Source of the DNA: Sitta carolinensis
Lineage: Eukaryota > Chordata > Aves > Passeriformes > Sittidae
Direction of reading: 5' to 3'
DNA: 64,000 bases
Assembly (NCBI GenBank): GCA_032173965.1
Contig: JAVUNC010000005.1
Location: 43,200,501 to 43,264,500 of the forward strand
Part shown: piece by piece, positions 1 to 13,109 of the stretch
Numbering within the stretch: position 1 is the first letter of the stretch
How the letters are laid out: each line of letters opens with the position of its first letter
Made by a program: the position numbers and the translations under genes
Notes under the pieces: generated by a model
Seen by the model: the letters and a program-made list of their open reading frames with translations, nothing else
Databases searched by the model: none
Told to the model about the DNA's origin: nothing

Positions 1-3000
1 CAGAGCTTGATGATCAGTCCACTTTACATGTAGATATTTTCAACACAAGACAGAGGGCACTGGGAGGGAAAAGAAGAATGCTATGGAAACATGTATAAAA
101 TGGGAAGGGGAGGGGGGAAGCCTCCACATGAGTGTCAGGGGTCGATAAAGGAATTTATCTACAAGGAGAGCTGTTCATCAACGGGCTGTCTGCAGCAGAG
201 TAATTTTTCAGAGCTGATGGTTTTCCCTTCATTGCATCACTACCTGTGCTACACCAAATCTCATTTTTGAAAAAAAGATCATTATCAAATTTATTGTTCC
301 TTTAAAAAAGGAGCTGGGGTCCTTTCTTTACGAAGTGTATGAGTAAGACCATAAGCATCTGCTGGTTGACTTGCCAGTGTCCTTTTGAGTGACTATAACT
401 TACACACCATGACATCTGCCAGTAAGGGCTGCATTTATCCCTTGTTCTTCAAGTTTTCCTGGTATGGAGGTGTCATTTGGGGTATCAGCTTGCACCATTA
501 TATCTGAGTGTTCTCCAAGGCTTGCCCTGACCTTTTTCTCCTGCACATTACAGTTGCTGACTATCCATTCTCAACCCAGCCTTGAGCTTTAGCACCTGGA
601 AGTGAGAATCAGAGAGCTGAAATGTGATGGAGGAGCAGGATTTGAGCCATGGGGACCCTCTTTTGAATACAGGGAGATTTTGAGCCCCTTGTTTCCCAAA
701 GGGCACCCTTCTCAGAGCATTAACAATGCAAAGGTGTTAATGAAGTCTGGCAGCACAGGAAACTGGTTTTGAAGGCCAGCTTTCACAGACAGACAGTAGG
801 AAACTCTTTTAGTTGCTATGTGCAAGCAGTCTAAACTGGACACAGAACCAATAAGATCACTTGCAAACACTTCAAGCATTGAGTGAAACATTTCAAGCAC
901 TGAGTGCTTGAGGAACCATCAGAGTAGCAACCACAGATGTTATTTGGGTAATACTATCACCTGGGATAAATTTTGGAAAAGCATACACAGGAGCTTAGGA
1001 TTTTGGAAACCAGAGGTAGTAAATAAAGTAAACAAGAAAGTACCTATTAAAGCAAGAATTCTATAACGTGTATAGATAGAACTCAGCTCTATTTAGACAA
1101 TCATCCACAAGTGGTGACAAAGGAGATAAGCCCTTTGATGGACAAAAGCAGGGTTGCAAAGTTATTGTGCTCTGTTGTGGAGGCTGCCTTTCATGTGCCA
1201 CAGTCAGGAGTACAAAATTAAGCTGACAGGAAGCTTTCCTGGGCAGTAACAGCAAAATCCTCCTGCAAAAGCATAAACAAAGTTAGATCAGTACCTTAAC
1301 CCATGAGTATATAAAGAGTCCTGTGCATGCTTATTTTTGGGAAGACCATGCTGATTCCAACTGCCCACAACCCTTTTCACTGCCACTGGAAGCAGCTGTG
1401 TGGTACATGTGGGGTGCTGGGTCATGCAGGGCTGGTGTGCTGGCAGCTAAAGGGGTGGGGATTATGCTGGAGCATGAGCATTGGAGCAGCACTGCTCTGT
1501 GTCTGTCTGCAGTTCTGCAGGGCAGGTGTGACAGAGGAGGCTGTGCCTGACCCCGGCAGGGGTGCCAGCCAGGCAGAACGACAGCCCTGCACTAGGCATG
1601 GTGCAGGGGGCCTCGGGGTGGGCCAGCATGGGGCAGAAGGTATCTGTGAGTGTCACACACAGAGACCATGAGATGTGACAGCTCAGATATGGCTGGACCA
1701 ATGTTGAGGTTGGATGTTGAAAATCAGCATTGGTGGCTGCCTGTCATAGCACTTCCAAATTTCTTTCAGCAGCCATTTCTTAAGGGTACAGGAACAACAC
1801 CCTCCATGACTCTCCAAGTTTTGGTCTGGCTTACTTTTAAATCATGAGATTTTAAGTGGGAAAAGGCTCAACGCAACCCTTGGGCTAATTTCTGAAGCAA
1901 CCAGCAAGAAAGCTAATTGTACTGACCTTGGTGACAGTGTTGGTAATTTGATCGCTTATTCTCTGAGAAGTGCACTGACATCAGCAACTCGTGTCCCATG
2001 GGTGATGAAACAGCCATTCTGGGAGACAAACTTTTGGTCACCACCAACAAATCCTAGCTTTCAGTCCTCAATTCTGCCATCTGATGACATGACATTGCCA
2101 AATCCTCATGAGTGCCACGGGATTGCTCTGTACGCTGTCTAAATGATGTGTAGGCACATCTAGCTAGGTCAAGAGAAGTAACCCACAAAGGGTAACACCC
2201 CTGTCCCAAGCCTTTCTCTTGACTGTACAAAACATCACCTTTGGCATATTGATCAATCCCCATTTAGGAAAGTTGTAATGTGGATATCTTCCAAATTTCC
2301 TGCCAGCTCTTGTGCAAAGCAGCTGTTGTGTATCTCTCCAGAGATAGAGCATTTTAAGTGGAGGTAGGAGTGCTCAACTAGCTCCAAGGCACTTTGATTT
2401 CCTCAGCTGATGCATACTATAAGAATGGACTGTATCATTGTTATTTGAGTACAGATATAAAAATTGTTTCCTTGTACAAGTCTGCTGGGCTAATCAGTTT
2501 GATGTTTCCCATCATTTAAAGGAGGAGACTAATTCTTTTATTCTGCCTACACCCCTGATTGGAATTCAGACCTTTATCAGTCTTCCTTGCAGAAAACCAC
2601 AAAAGCCAGATCGCAAATTGTTTGCAAATGAAACCAGTTTCTTCATTTTATGACCAGTAGTAAGCTCTTTTGTAGATGGATTTCATAGGGTAATTTCATT
2701 TATTGAACTGTGGAATGCCTATGTGCATGTCCCCTTCTTCCTAAATTTGTTCAGGTTGATTGAATTCCATCAAATTTGACAGTGAAGTAAAAATCTTGAA
2801 GATCCTACAAGTCTTGGGATAACAGGCACTGTGGTGAGGGAGGAGACCCGAATTAGTTGCCTTTTTGAGAGGAAAGCTTCTATTGTCACAGTGGAGCAAT
2901 AATTTTATTTAAATTATTTTAAAAAGCTCTAAACAAAAAAGCTCTCTTCTGCCTTCTGTCCAGGTCACAGTGGAGGGACACTGAAAGCAGTAGGTAAAGG

Positions 3001-4960
3001 AGAGGATAAGAGTGTGAGAAGAGCAAGATATCTAGGAGCTGTCAGAGGAATTGAAAGTCTTTTAGCAGTGTGTACACTGGCTCTTGAAGATGGGTGCTGG
3101 ATTTGCTGTGATGCAAGGGAACAAAGACGGAGGAAGGAAGAGACAGAGAATGCAAACCCCCAAGGAACGGACATGTGCTCCATTTTGCTGCACCTGGAAC
3201 AACACATATCTCTAACACCCTTTACACCAATCTTCCACTCCTCCTCTTCTCTCCACCAGGCAGCAAGCAACTGCCCAGTGGCCCTGATGATGACTTAGAG
3301 GATTATCTATTCATCTCCTGTTAGCATGGTTTGCTATTTTCCAGACACCCCTGCCTAGCTACCATTGACAACTAATCACCTGTACACTGTTCTGTAGACC
3401 ACAGACATAATTTTTTTGACTCTCTTCTTGCAGACTGTGGCAGTCATGAAGTCCTCTAGGTCCACATGCTGAAAGAGGCCCTGTTTGTACATGCCAGCTG
3501 TTTTTCTTCCTCCTGTTGAAGAGGACTCCTCACTCTTCACTGCTGCTCCTTTTTGGGCCATCATTATTATGTCTACATTGATGGTGCAAGCTGCTGCAGG
3601 GCTTTTCTCAGGACCAGACTTGCCCGTGCTGCATGTGAGACAGCAAGAACAGTAGCATATGTGGCCAGGACTCCTTCTCCAAAACTCTTCTGCTTGCCTG
3701 GCAGAACAGGGGACCTCCAGCTGACAATGTTTCAGAGATCTGGCTCCTCTCAGGAGCTAATCCACTAAACAGTTCAGTTCCCTTTACTGACACTGTTCCC
3801 AGTGCCCTTTACTGTTCCTCATAAGGAAGTGCCTTAATTAAAGTCCCTTAGTTTAGTCTAATAGACTACTTTTTAAGGAGTAGACAATTCCTGATCAAAT
3901 AACAAATTGGATCAAATTGGATCGACAGTGCTGATGGAATATATTGGCTCACGTAAAAGTCATGAACTGCAGCATAAATGGCAACTTCATGCCTGTTTAT
4001 CTGACAAGGATTCATTTTTGTCTTCTCTTTCTACTTTTTTTCTGTGGTTGACTTGAAGGGTAGTTTTGAAAATCAGTTGTCTTCTGCCATACTCACATAA
4101 GAAATTCCTGTTTGAAATCTCTCAAAAAGAATTGCAGAGATGTATTTATGACAAAAAGGATTAAAAAACCCACAAGAAAACAACTATAAAAACTTGGCGT
4201 AAAACCAGAGAGATTTGAATGCCGTCAACGAGAAAAAGATGAGCTTCAGATCTGAGACTCCTTTCGATGTTTGTCATCTCACTTGTGACTGGGACTTACT
4301 CTGGAATGAGAGCTTGACTTCCCAGGAGGCTTTAGGGATAAAACCCTGGGAGATGGCTTCAAGCTTTCTGTGTGCTTTATAGCCTGTGGTGTTTTGGAGC
4401 AGGGTAAGGACGTGAGCAGATGCTGTGTTGTGATGTCACACCCTGGCCACCCACTCACCCTTTTCACAAATGCTGGAGGTGGGTGGCATGGGAAGCACAT
4501 CCTGCCTGGGGCCCATCCAGGCATGTTTCTGGGGCTCAAGCACTTCTGCCTGCCTCTGTCATCTGCTGCTTGATGCAGAGATGCTGTGCAGAAATGGCTG
4601 CTGGAGATAGTCCTGAGCCTTCTGAAGGTCTTGCTGACTGGTTTTGGAAAAACACATTACCAGACTGGTTTTCTTGTGAAATTTTATTATTGAGGGTGGT
4701 GTGCATATGCACACACATTACCATGAATGTCCACAGAAAATCACAGAAAACTTATCTGAAAAATATATGGGCTTTTTCTGAGTTTCCCATTCCTTGAGAT
4801 TTTCATGTTTGGTGGCCCAAAGAAGATGGCATCTTCCCATTTCAAGCTACTGACAGCCACAACACCTGTTCCTCCTCTTCTCTTAAGCCCAAGACCTCAC
4901 CAATGGGTTTCTTGTGTCTGTCTCTTCCACTGCTCACACTGATTGAGTAGCTGCTTACTT
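1..4960. other. Intergenic, no gene seen
   Basis: AT-rich unique sequence. Open frames are short (up to 125 codons) and overlap on both strands without recognisable products or codon bias. A 62-codon basic frame on the minus strand (3376-3564) follows no known family. A strong acceptor-like TCTTCTTGCAG ends at 3433 but no exon can be argued for. Confidence 0.6.
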
Positions 4961-6330
4961 ATCCCAAAATTACAAAATCTGTGTCTTTACTCACTGAAGC
5001 AGGAACCTAAAACAGTAAACACAGCACAATGAAGTCTTTATTCACTATATTATGGATAAAGAGAAATTAAAACAAGATTGACAGAGACAACACACAAGGA
5101 CAAGGCAATAACTAACTCCCTTAGCAAACATAACACACAGAGAATGTGGGAAGTGTTCACAAACTCTCTCTCAGATGGGTCTTTGTATCTCGCTCACTCA
5201 CAGCCTTTCCTCCTGTCAAGCATGGAGTGCACCTTCTCTTCCCGCAGCCCTACTTATGGATGGACCCCACAGAACCACAAAACCATGCAGGGGATCACAC
5301 TGGATTCCTGGTGCTTGGCCAGGTAACCTGAAGACTGCAGCAACTTCATAGAGCCAAAACAGTTGCCAGAGGTCTTTACAATTCCAAGGGTCCTGCATCA
5401 CCTTTGCAGGCACCTTTAGAGATAAAAATTTAGAACAGCGTTCATACGTGTTGGTGAAGATGTGAAGCTGCCATGCACAAAGACTTTTTATAGCACACAT
5501 TGCTTGTTCCCCCATGCACTTGGCAAGGAGCCTTATACTCTTTTTCCCCAGGAAGGGAACACAAGCAGTTTTGATAGCCTTATCAAGCAAGAAGCCGAAA
5601 GTTCACACTCCTGTTCAGCTTTTACAAAGATACAAGGAAGAAAGGTGGCTTGTGGAAAAAATAGCAATCAGGTGAGCCAGTCTGGTAAGCTGGCTGATCC
5701 TGTCCAAGTGGCAGGCAATAAAGTGAAATCTGCAGTGGTTCTGTGAAAACCACCAGGACACAATGACAAGAGAGAATAAATCCTTAGAAAAGCGAAATTC
5801 ACCTCACAGAGTGCATCCCTGCCTCCACCAGGCATGTCTTCACAGTCAGGAACAAACAGGCAAAAGAGTCTTTGTCCCAAAGTCCATACCAACACAGACC
5901 ATATACCATATCCTGCAGTCCAAAGCCCAATCTACCACTGCTATAATGGTCTGTCACTGTGCTCCCACCAGCTCAATATGTTGTGGTCAGCACAGTGCTT
6001 ACACAGTTTCACACCATGGCACAGTGGCAGAGGAGTGGGAGTCTCCTGCTTATCTGACAGACCTGCTCTTAAGGAGGTGTGGAACATGATACACACTGGG
6101 TCTGCTAGTGCATAGCCTGTTCTCTTGTTCCACCACTCCTTTTATTTCCCTTCTGTCCTGACAGGGCTTTCACCCTGGCAGGGCTGGTTTTGGAATGGGT
6201 GGGGTTGTGGCAAAGTGCAGGTCCTTGTTTGTGCTTGTGGAGGTAGCAAGGGCTGAGAGGGGGCTCAAAGGGCCACCTGAGTGTTTGGAAAAAAGCCCAC
6301 ATTGACTGTCTTGTAGCTTGCACCTAGGGT
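4961..6330 (-). mobile_element. Possible decayed LTR-retrotransposon remnant
   Basis: On the minus strand an AATAAAG polyadenylation-type signal sits near 5040 in a setting (GTGAATAAAGACTTCATTGTG) that looks like the R/U5 part of an avian LTR. The following 1.3 kb is unusually rich in short open stretches on both strands. A near-identical 20-base word occurs at 32331-32350 in the same orientation. I recognise no protease, polymerase or envelope residues and cannot define LTR ends or target-site duplications, so this is a weak call. The alternative is ordinary unique DNA. Confidence 0.25.
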
Positions 6331-9300
6331 GGCCTCCAGATTTTCTATACAGTGGTCCTCACTTCAATTAATTAAGTAACACATATTAGCAAAATAAACC
6401 CCAAAACACAAAAGAGTGAATACCACAACTGCCTCTTCATGGGTTTGTGACTTTTGTAAGAGTCTTGAAACATAGGCTGCATTTGAGAGATACAGGAGTC
6501 CCAAGATGGTGCAGTGAGTCCTGTCTCAAGGGAGAAGCTGAAATCTATCAGGGATAACTGCTCAAACTGCTCAAACTGCTCCAACTGCTCCCTTTTCTTT
6601 CCCAAAACCTTCTGGCTGATTGGAGGACAGGAATGTTTGCTATCACACCCAACAATTATCTTCTCAGATAACACCATCAGTTATGCAAAATCGCAATAAA
6701 TTTTTTTTCTTTTAGTAAGTGTAAAAACAGATGCTTTCATCAGACAAGTTCCTCTATTTAAAGCTAGTGTTAGTGAAGCAAAGCAGGCAGCAGCATCAAG
6801 TAGCAGTCTGCTCCTGGCCCCAAAACAGTTTTGCTACTTCTTTCCCATCAAAGACAAGGGGTGGTTTTCCAATGTGAGCTTTTTTCAAGCCTTGAGTGTT
6901 ATCCTGCCTTTGTCCTGCACAGTCCCCAGACAGGCAGCAGACTGTGGTGGGCAGCAGCAGCATCCACATCCCTCCTATGAAGCCTGATTTCCCCTCTTAG
7001 GGCTCAAACAGTTCCAAACCCATCAGAATCCACAGGGATGCTCAGGCATCCACCACTCTTTTCTCAGAAACTAAAACTCCTTCCAGTGCCATGCACATCA
7101 TGAATTATAATCTCTGCCCATTAGTCAGCGGAGCTGTGCACTTCTCATGGTTGCATGTGTGGTTTCCAGGGAGCTGCTCTCACTACCCTCCTCAGCAGGT
7201 CTGCATGCCAGCAGCTCCAGGATGGGTTTGATGCTGTAAACATGTCATGTGTAATCATTCAGAGCCATGTGTGGATCATCTTTACAGTCTATCCCCATCT
7301 TGCACAATACGATGAGAAGTGTTTAACTACCTCCCAGTCCAGCTGCAGCCTTAAATTGGGGTTGCTGTGTGAGGAGGAGCAGGAAGGAGCAGTCTTCTTT
7401 GAAGTGCAGTGTTTTGCCTACACAGGATCAGTTTGGAGAAATAGAGGAGCTGCTATTAACATTCTTTCTAAAAAGTCACCTTTGTCTTGTGAGTTGGAGA
7501 GGAGGCAGCAGTGGGGTCCCTGTAAAAGGAAACAGTCTGATGACTGTAAATTATCCCTTTTGGGGAGCAGGGAGTGAATAGTATGTCTCACAGGAAATTT
7601 CAGTACTGATTTTAGCCCAGACACTCTTACACGGCCACTGCCACAGGGTGTGCCGTTGGTACTGGAACATTAAATTTTAGGATACTTTGATGATTATCAC
7701 CCTCACAGGCTCTGGGGCTGCTGGCAGGGGAGCCAGAGCAGCCCCCTTGCCCTGGCAAGGTGGATTTATGCCCATGTGTCCAGAGGAAAGGCTTATGAGC
7801 TTTGCCAGTTGTAAAGAAGGTGTCGGGTTTATAGTTGTGAAATCTTCCCAGTGAACCCAAGAAGTTTCCTAAACTAAAATAATCCTTTATTAATTTTGAG
7901 TCCTTGGGAACTGATATTTTGTCTCTTTTCCTCTGAGTGGAAATGCCACCTATTAGACAAATAAGACTGCCACAAGCCCTCTTCCCCTCCATTAGATGCC
8001 AGCAATTGTGTACCTCTCATCACATGTCAGACATGCACGTCAGGAAACTGGAGCTGCAAAGCAAAAGTTGGGAACAAGTGTATCTTTATTGGTTACACTA
8101 GATTTGGCCTGGTTTCTGAAGGAAAACATGGTCTTGAAGCTGCATGCACAGCTCCCTTCCCTGGACCCGTGTCTGCCTGAGCAAACCATGTGTGTGTTAT
8201 CCCTGGTCTGTTGGACAAGTATTTGAATAATTTGAATAATTGTCTTGTTCGTTTAAATTATTAATAAATTAACATCCTTTTGTCTCAAATCCATGTGCAA
8301 GTATAAGTGAAAAAGCTTTTCTTCCCTTAAAAGCTTCTGTTTTCCCTGTAATGGCTTCACATTAGATTTTTAACCCACTACATTGAAGACTTCCTCCATG
8401 CAGCCTGGAAGAGAAATAAAAACTGTCATATATCATGGCCTGGGTAAAATCAAAGAGAAAACAGGATACATAACTCCAAACTTAATTCCAGCTTCTGTTA
8501 AATCAGAATGGTCCCACTGTGGGATTACTTGATGATATTTGACTACAGTGCTTTAACATAACTTACCAGTGTCATCTGTTACAGTTCTAACACTCAGTCA
8601 ATTTTTGAACAATAGTGATGGGGTGTGATTTGGCAGTGAGAACCTCAGGAAGCCATATATTTCCCCTTGACACAGTTTTATCTAATATACTAGCTATCTC
8701 AGGTTGCAGCAGCTCTAAAACCTAGCAGAGGGGTTATGACTTAACAGAAATAATAAAATTCATTTATTGCTTATTAGACATGAAGCAATAACATTTTTGG
8801 CATTCCACCTCCCTGCTCCTACTACAGTCTCTTCTGAAGAAGAGGGAACATGCCACTTGAGTTTAAGGCTCTTTGGCTGGTGCTTTTAGAAGCTCACTTT
8901 ATGCTGGTGGCCATGCTTGGTGCGGTTGGCTCCCCATGCACCATGGCTTGGCAATGAGTCTTCTGCCCAAACGCAGGCTCCAATACTCCTCTGTCTGCTG
9001 TAGCAAAGGGAAGTGCTACACAATGCTCCCCAAACTCAGCCTTACAGGCAGTGGGGAGGGCCCATGGGGCTGAGCAGAGTCTGGACAGGTATGCAGCCCA
9101 TGCTGGGGAGCTGTGGGGCTGGAGAGGTGGGTGGTAGGCAGCTTGTGGCTCACTGGCTGGCTTGCCTGCAAGAGAACATCCTCTGGGAAGTGATGCTTGG
9201 GGCACAAAGTAGCTGTTAGGACTGGTGTAGACAGCAACTACAGTGTGGTCTGGAAGGCACCACCACTTCTGGTAGAAAGCCCATTTTTAGGGGCAGACAC

Positions 9301-10239
9301 AACCTGTGGTGTTGATGTACTTTCTGTTCTCAGTAACTTAATTAGAGCTGTTAATTACTGTAGAAAACCTTCCGGCATGTCCTATGACTCCTTTTAGAAA
9401 TTAATTGAGGACTTTAAAATCTTGTCTTTCAAGTTACTTCTTTCTCATTGCCTATTTTCCTTCCTCTATTTCTGAAAAAGTCTTTCCATTTAATTTCCTC
9501 TCATTTCATCACCTCTTCCATAGTGGATATTATGTACCTGTTACACAAAGCCAGATGATTTCCGCAAATTTGGCATTTGATTGTTTCTAATGTTGAGAGA
9601 GAACCCGAGTGTGAGACAGAAGACCAGGTACCACACTCTGTCATATGGGAGCTGCTGCAGGCCAGATTCTGCTTTCATTTACATTGATGTAAATCAATTG
9701 GTTTATGACACGTAGTCATGGTATTCTGTATTTACATCAGACGTGAGGTCTGCTATCCTTTGAATTCCATCATAATGTCAAAGAAATATGCTTTTGAAGA
9801 AAATATAAATTTTTTCCAGTTAAAAAGTATTTTGAAAATCATATCAGAATTAAAAAAATATTTTATGTACTTGACAGCACTGTGATTTTTTTATTCAATA
9901 TTCACAATGCCCATATGTTACCTGCTAGCACTGCCTCTGGCCTGTTACCACAATCTTCATCCAGCGGAGAGACTGTTCACAATTGGATTTTCCTTGGACT
10001 TTAACCCCTCAGATTTCCATTCACATTGCCACACACAGTGCACATTTAAAATGCTATAAAAAATATTAATAATGACTGAATCTACAAAGCAGAACACAGA
10101 AAGAGAAAGGATAGAAAAGCAAAACATAATTCTCCCTGTTGAAATTTAAGTAGCACAAGGAGATTAATTCTCCAGCTCTCTCCTCTTTCCAGAAGCGTCA
10201 TGGGATCTTTAAAGACCACAGACAAACCGGGCCAAGGTC
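6331..10239. other. Intergenic, no gene seen
   Basis: Apart from the 9-bp tandem repeat at 6.56 kb I see only unique AT-rich DNA. The longest frame (140 codons from 7155) has no recognisable domain. Confidence 0.6.
6556..6591 (+). repeat. 9-bp tandem repeat, four units
   Basis: Two AACTGCTCA units are followed by two AACTGCTCC units. One plus-strand frame reads NCS repeats and the other strand EQF repeats, but neither belongs to a recognisable protein. Confidence 0.9.
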
Positions 10240-10660
10240 TTTAAGTCCCTTCACGAGTAATGCTCTCTTCACACCATATAAACCATACAAAAAACCGCCA
10301 AGGGAAAGCCTCCCAACAATTCAAACAGCTGTGTAACCCACAACCCGACACGGGAGGGTTTACGTGTCCATGCCCCCAGCACATCCTGCTGGTTCGTGCC
10401 GAGCGGTGTGCGACGCGTTCCTGCCAAAGGCAGGTGGATGCGCGTCCCTGGCAGCGCGCGTCGGACAGCGCGCGGTGCCGCAGCCATGCCGGGGGAGGCC
10501 GAGCAGGGAGAAGGCTCTGCCTCATTATGGCAGCCTCTCCAGCAGGCATTTGTGACTGGCCAGGCTGCTGCAGATGGGTTTAATGAGATTAACTAGCCAA
10601 ATGAGAACTCTTCAAAAGAGATGTATTAACAATTGCTGGTATTCTCCTCTTAATGAGACA
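10240..10660. promoter_or_regulatory. CpG-dense islet with AT-rich flank, possible enhancer or minor promoter
   Basis: Between about 10397 and 10503 I count roughly 18 CpG in just over 100 bases, including runs such as GCGCGCG, while the surrounding kilobases are nearly CpG-free. Directly downstream (10575-10660) lies a stretch with repeated TAATGAGA-type and TTAAC words, which often occur in developmental enhancers. It is too short for a standard CpG island. No exon or splice-site pattern stands out. Confidence 0.35.
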
Positions 10661-13109
10661 CATCGTCTGCTGGGATGGAAATAGAGGCTTACCAGCCCTG
10701 CCAGCCCCAGCACCACCGACACAGTGAACTGTTTCTCTGAAGAACTCTTTGTTTCCCAAGTTAAACACTGTGAGTTAAGCTGTTATCCTTCCTCATTCCT
10801 GCCAGAGCAGGACACTGCCATAAAGGTCCTCCTGGAGCACAGGGTCTCCTCACCTCTGCAAGGTTGAGGTGGGAAGTGAAAGCTTTCCCAGAGTTTACAG
10901 GGGAAGCAGGGTTTTCATCCTGCCCAGCAGCATACCATGGCCAGAATGCCCTCGCTGCCCAAGATCTATGGGCCCCTCAGCAAGGAGGGGAATTAGCGGT
11001 TGTGGGTGATACAGACACAACTCAATACTGTCACTGACAAAATGCCAGCCTGAGCAAAGCCCAGATATGCACAGCCTTTGGAGAGAAAGAGGACACTTAC
11101 GAATGCCAAGAAAAGTCACATTGCCAGATTGATGGCAAGCTCACAGCAAAAATACACATCTGCAGATGAAAAGGATGGAAAGCAAGTACAGAGAGAAAAG
11201 AACCCAGCAGCAGAAGAGAGGCAGTGGCAGGGAAGTTCAGCAGCCTACCCACAGGTTGGACAACTTACACCAGGCCCAGAGAGACAGTTTCTTGGATACG
11301 AGTATTGGAGGATCCCAGAGTAACTAGGCCAAGAGCCTGCACATCAGAGGGAAAGGTAATCTCCATTCACTCTTAATTAACACACAGCAGTTAATTTAAA
11401 GAAAACAACAGTAGCTAAGTATTAAATAATTCAGGACAACCATACAATTGATCCAAAAGAGGAAAAAAAAAAACACTGAAAAATGACAGTATTCTAGTGA
11501 ACATTAAAACATATAATGAACAGTTTAGTTTTAAAGGTTTTAAAATTAAAATGTAATCCATAGAAAATCACCTACTCCAAACAGTTATACTATTCAAAAC
11601 AGTCAGAAGATATGTATGGGATTGAGTAAGAGAGAACCAGGCAAAGCACAGGAATGCCAAGTCCCAAGATTTAAGAGGTAATTTGAGCCAGTCCTTCAGC
11701 ATTTAGAAATCTGACCCTATGGAGGGCAATAAACAAGATTATAAATTATGGTAGGTGATAAATTACCAGGAAATCAGAAGGATCAACAAAGGCTTCAAAG
11801 GGATACACCTTAAAAAAACCCCACTACAGATAAAAAGAAGTTTTCTTAAATCTTTCAAATGTGATAGTCATAAGAAAGAATACACAGGACTGTGGGAGCA
11901 CCTGGGTCCAAAGGAAGCAACTGAACAAGTACAAGGCAAGTTATATTTCAGTGTAAATATTCCCCTGTGTTAATTTTGGACCTGTTTCCAAAGATGAGAT
12001 AAAGCTATTGGGGAAATATCACAACTGAGGTGGTGGAACAAACTAAAATGTGGGAGTTGCTGCTTTGAGATAGTCCATCCAAGTGGGAAGGCGCTTCACT
12101 CCTCAAGCAGGCTGATGGGATGAAAGAAAGTAAAGAGCAGTGTGCTTGAGGACTTCGAATGGAAATCTTATCCAGTATTTACACACATAGAGGTTAAGAT
12201 ATAGCATTGATCAGTAATTGCTGCATTCATGTCTCAGAACTGGTTGAAACTATCATTGAAACTAAAGCAATGTAATATCTGAAGGCAAAGTAAGTTGTTT
12301 GAATTTCTACACAAATCTAATCAGGTATCATCCCTGGAGATAAATAGTGAGAAAGTAAGAGTCAGAGTACTATTATTATCCAGACATTCTGCAGGAGACA
12401 GAAAGCAGTGGGTAGGACCATGGGCTTATTTATATTACAAATATATGGTGAAATGCAGAAGATCCTGAACTGTTGCCTGTATGCTTCTGGAAACTCACAA
12501 TGTTTACTAATAATTTGGGAATCAGTGTAAATTTCAAGATAGCAAAATTATGGGTGATTCAAAGAAGAAAGTAGACAGAGATTAGTCAAATACAGTAGAT
12601 TCTTGGCAGTTGCTTACCCGATCTGTTTTTAAAAGCCTCCATAGCAGAGATTTCACTGTTCCCCTTTTCCAGCCTGCTTCAGTGCTGCACAGTCCTTGCT
12701 TTGCAGAAATTTTCCTGGTAAGCAGTAACTTGTTTTCCTTGCTGTGATGTCTGACATTACTTTTCATCCAACTCTTTGCAGACATTGAGAAGTTTATTCC
12801 TTTTCTACCTCTTAACTTTCATATATTTAAAGAATTATTTTTATGTTTAGTAACTTGAGTGTGTCATTTTGAGATATTTAAGGACTCATCATCTTTCACA
12901 GGAGCTGCCTCCAAACTATCCCAAATTCCTCCAACTATTCTCCCTACCAGCCCCTAAAGAAAAAATCCTTCTTGAGTCACTGTGACCTAAATGGAACACA
13001 ACCTAACCAACACCACATATAGCAAAATAATTACATCATATTTCATGGACTGGTCATTTGTATCCATCATAACACATCTGTTGCTTATTTTGTGTCTGAA
13101 TTCTTCACT
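10661..13109. other. Intergenic, possibly containing an unrecognisable old LINE
   Basis: Around 11.75-12.0 kb the plus strand reads ...RSFLKSFK... and ...ATEQVQGKLYF..., which faintly recalls the linker between endonuclease and reverse transcriptase in CR1-like LINEs. The similarity is too weak to call. The rest shows nothing. Confidence 0.4.

Noticed and set aside
3376..3564. 62-codon basic frame on the minus strand with a weak look of a histone C-terminus (GLFQ... KKRVKKIM)
   Set aside because: The resemblance is a few residues at wrong spacing. The rest of a histone is missing and no intact or broken upstream part is visible.
11755..11973. Possible LINE linker-region peptide (RSFLKSFK...)
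   Set aside because: The similarity to CR1-like linkers is too slight and no neighbouring LINE blocks could be placed around it.
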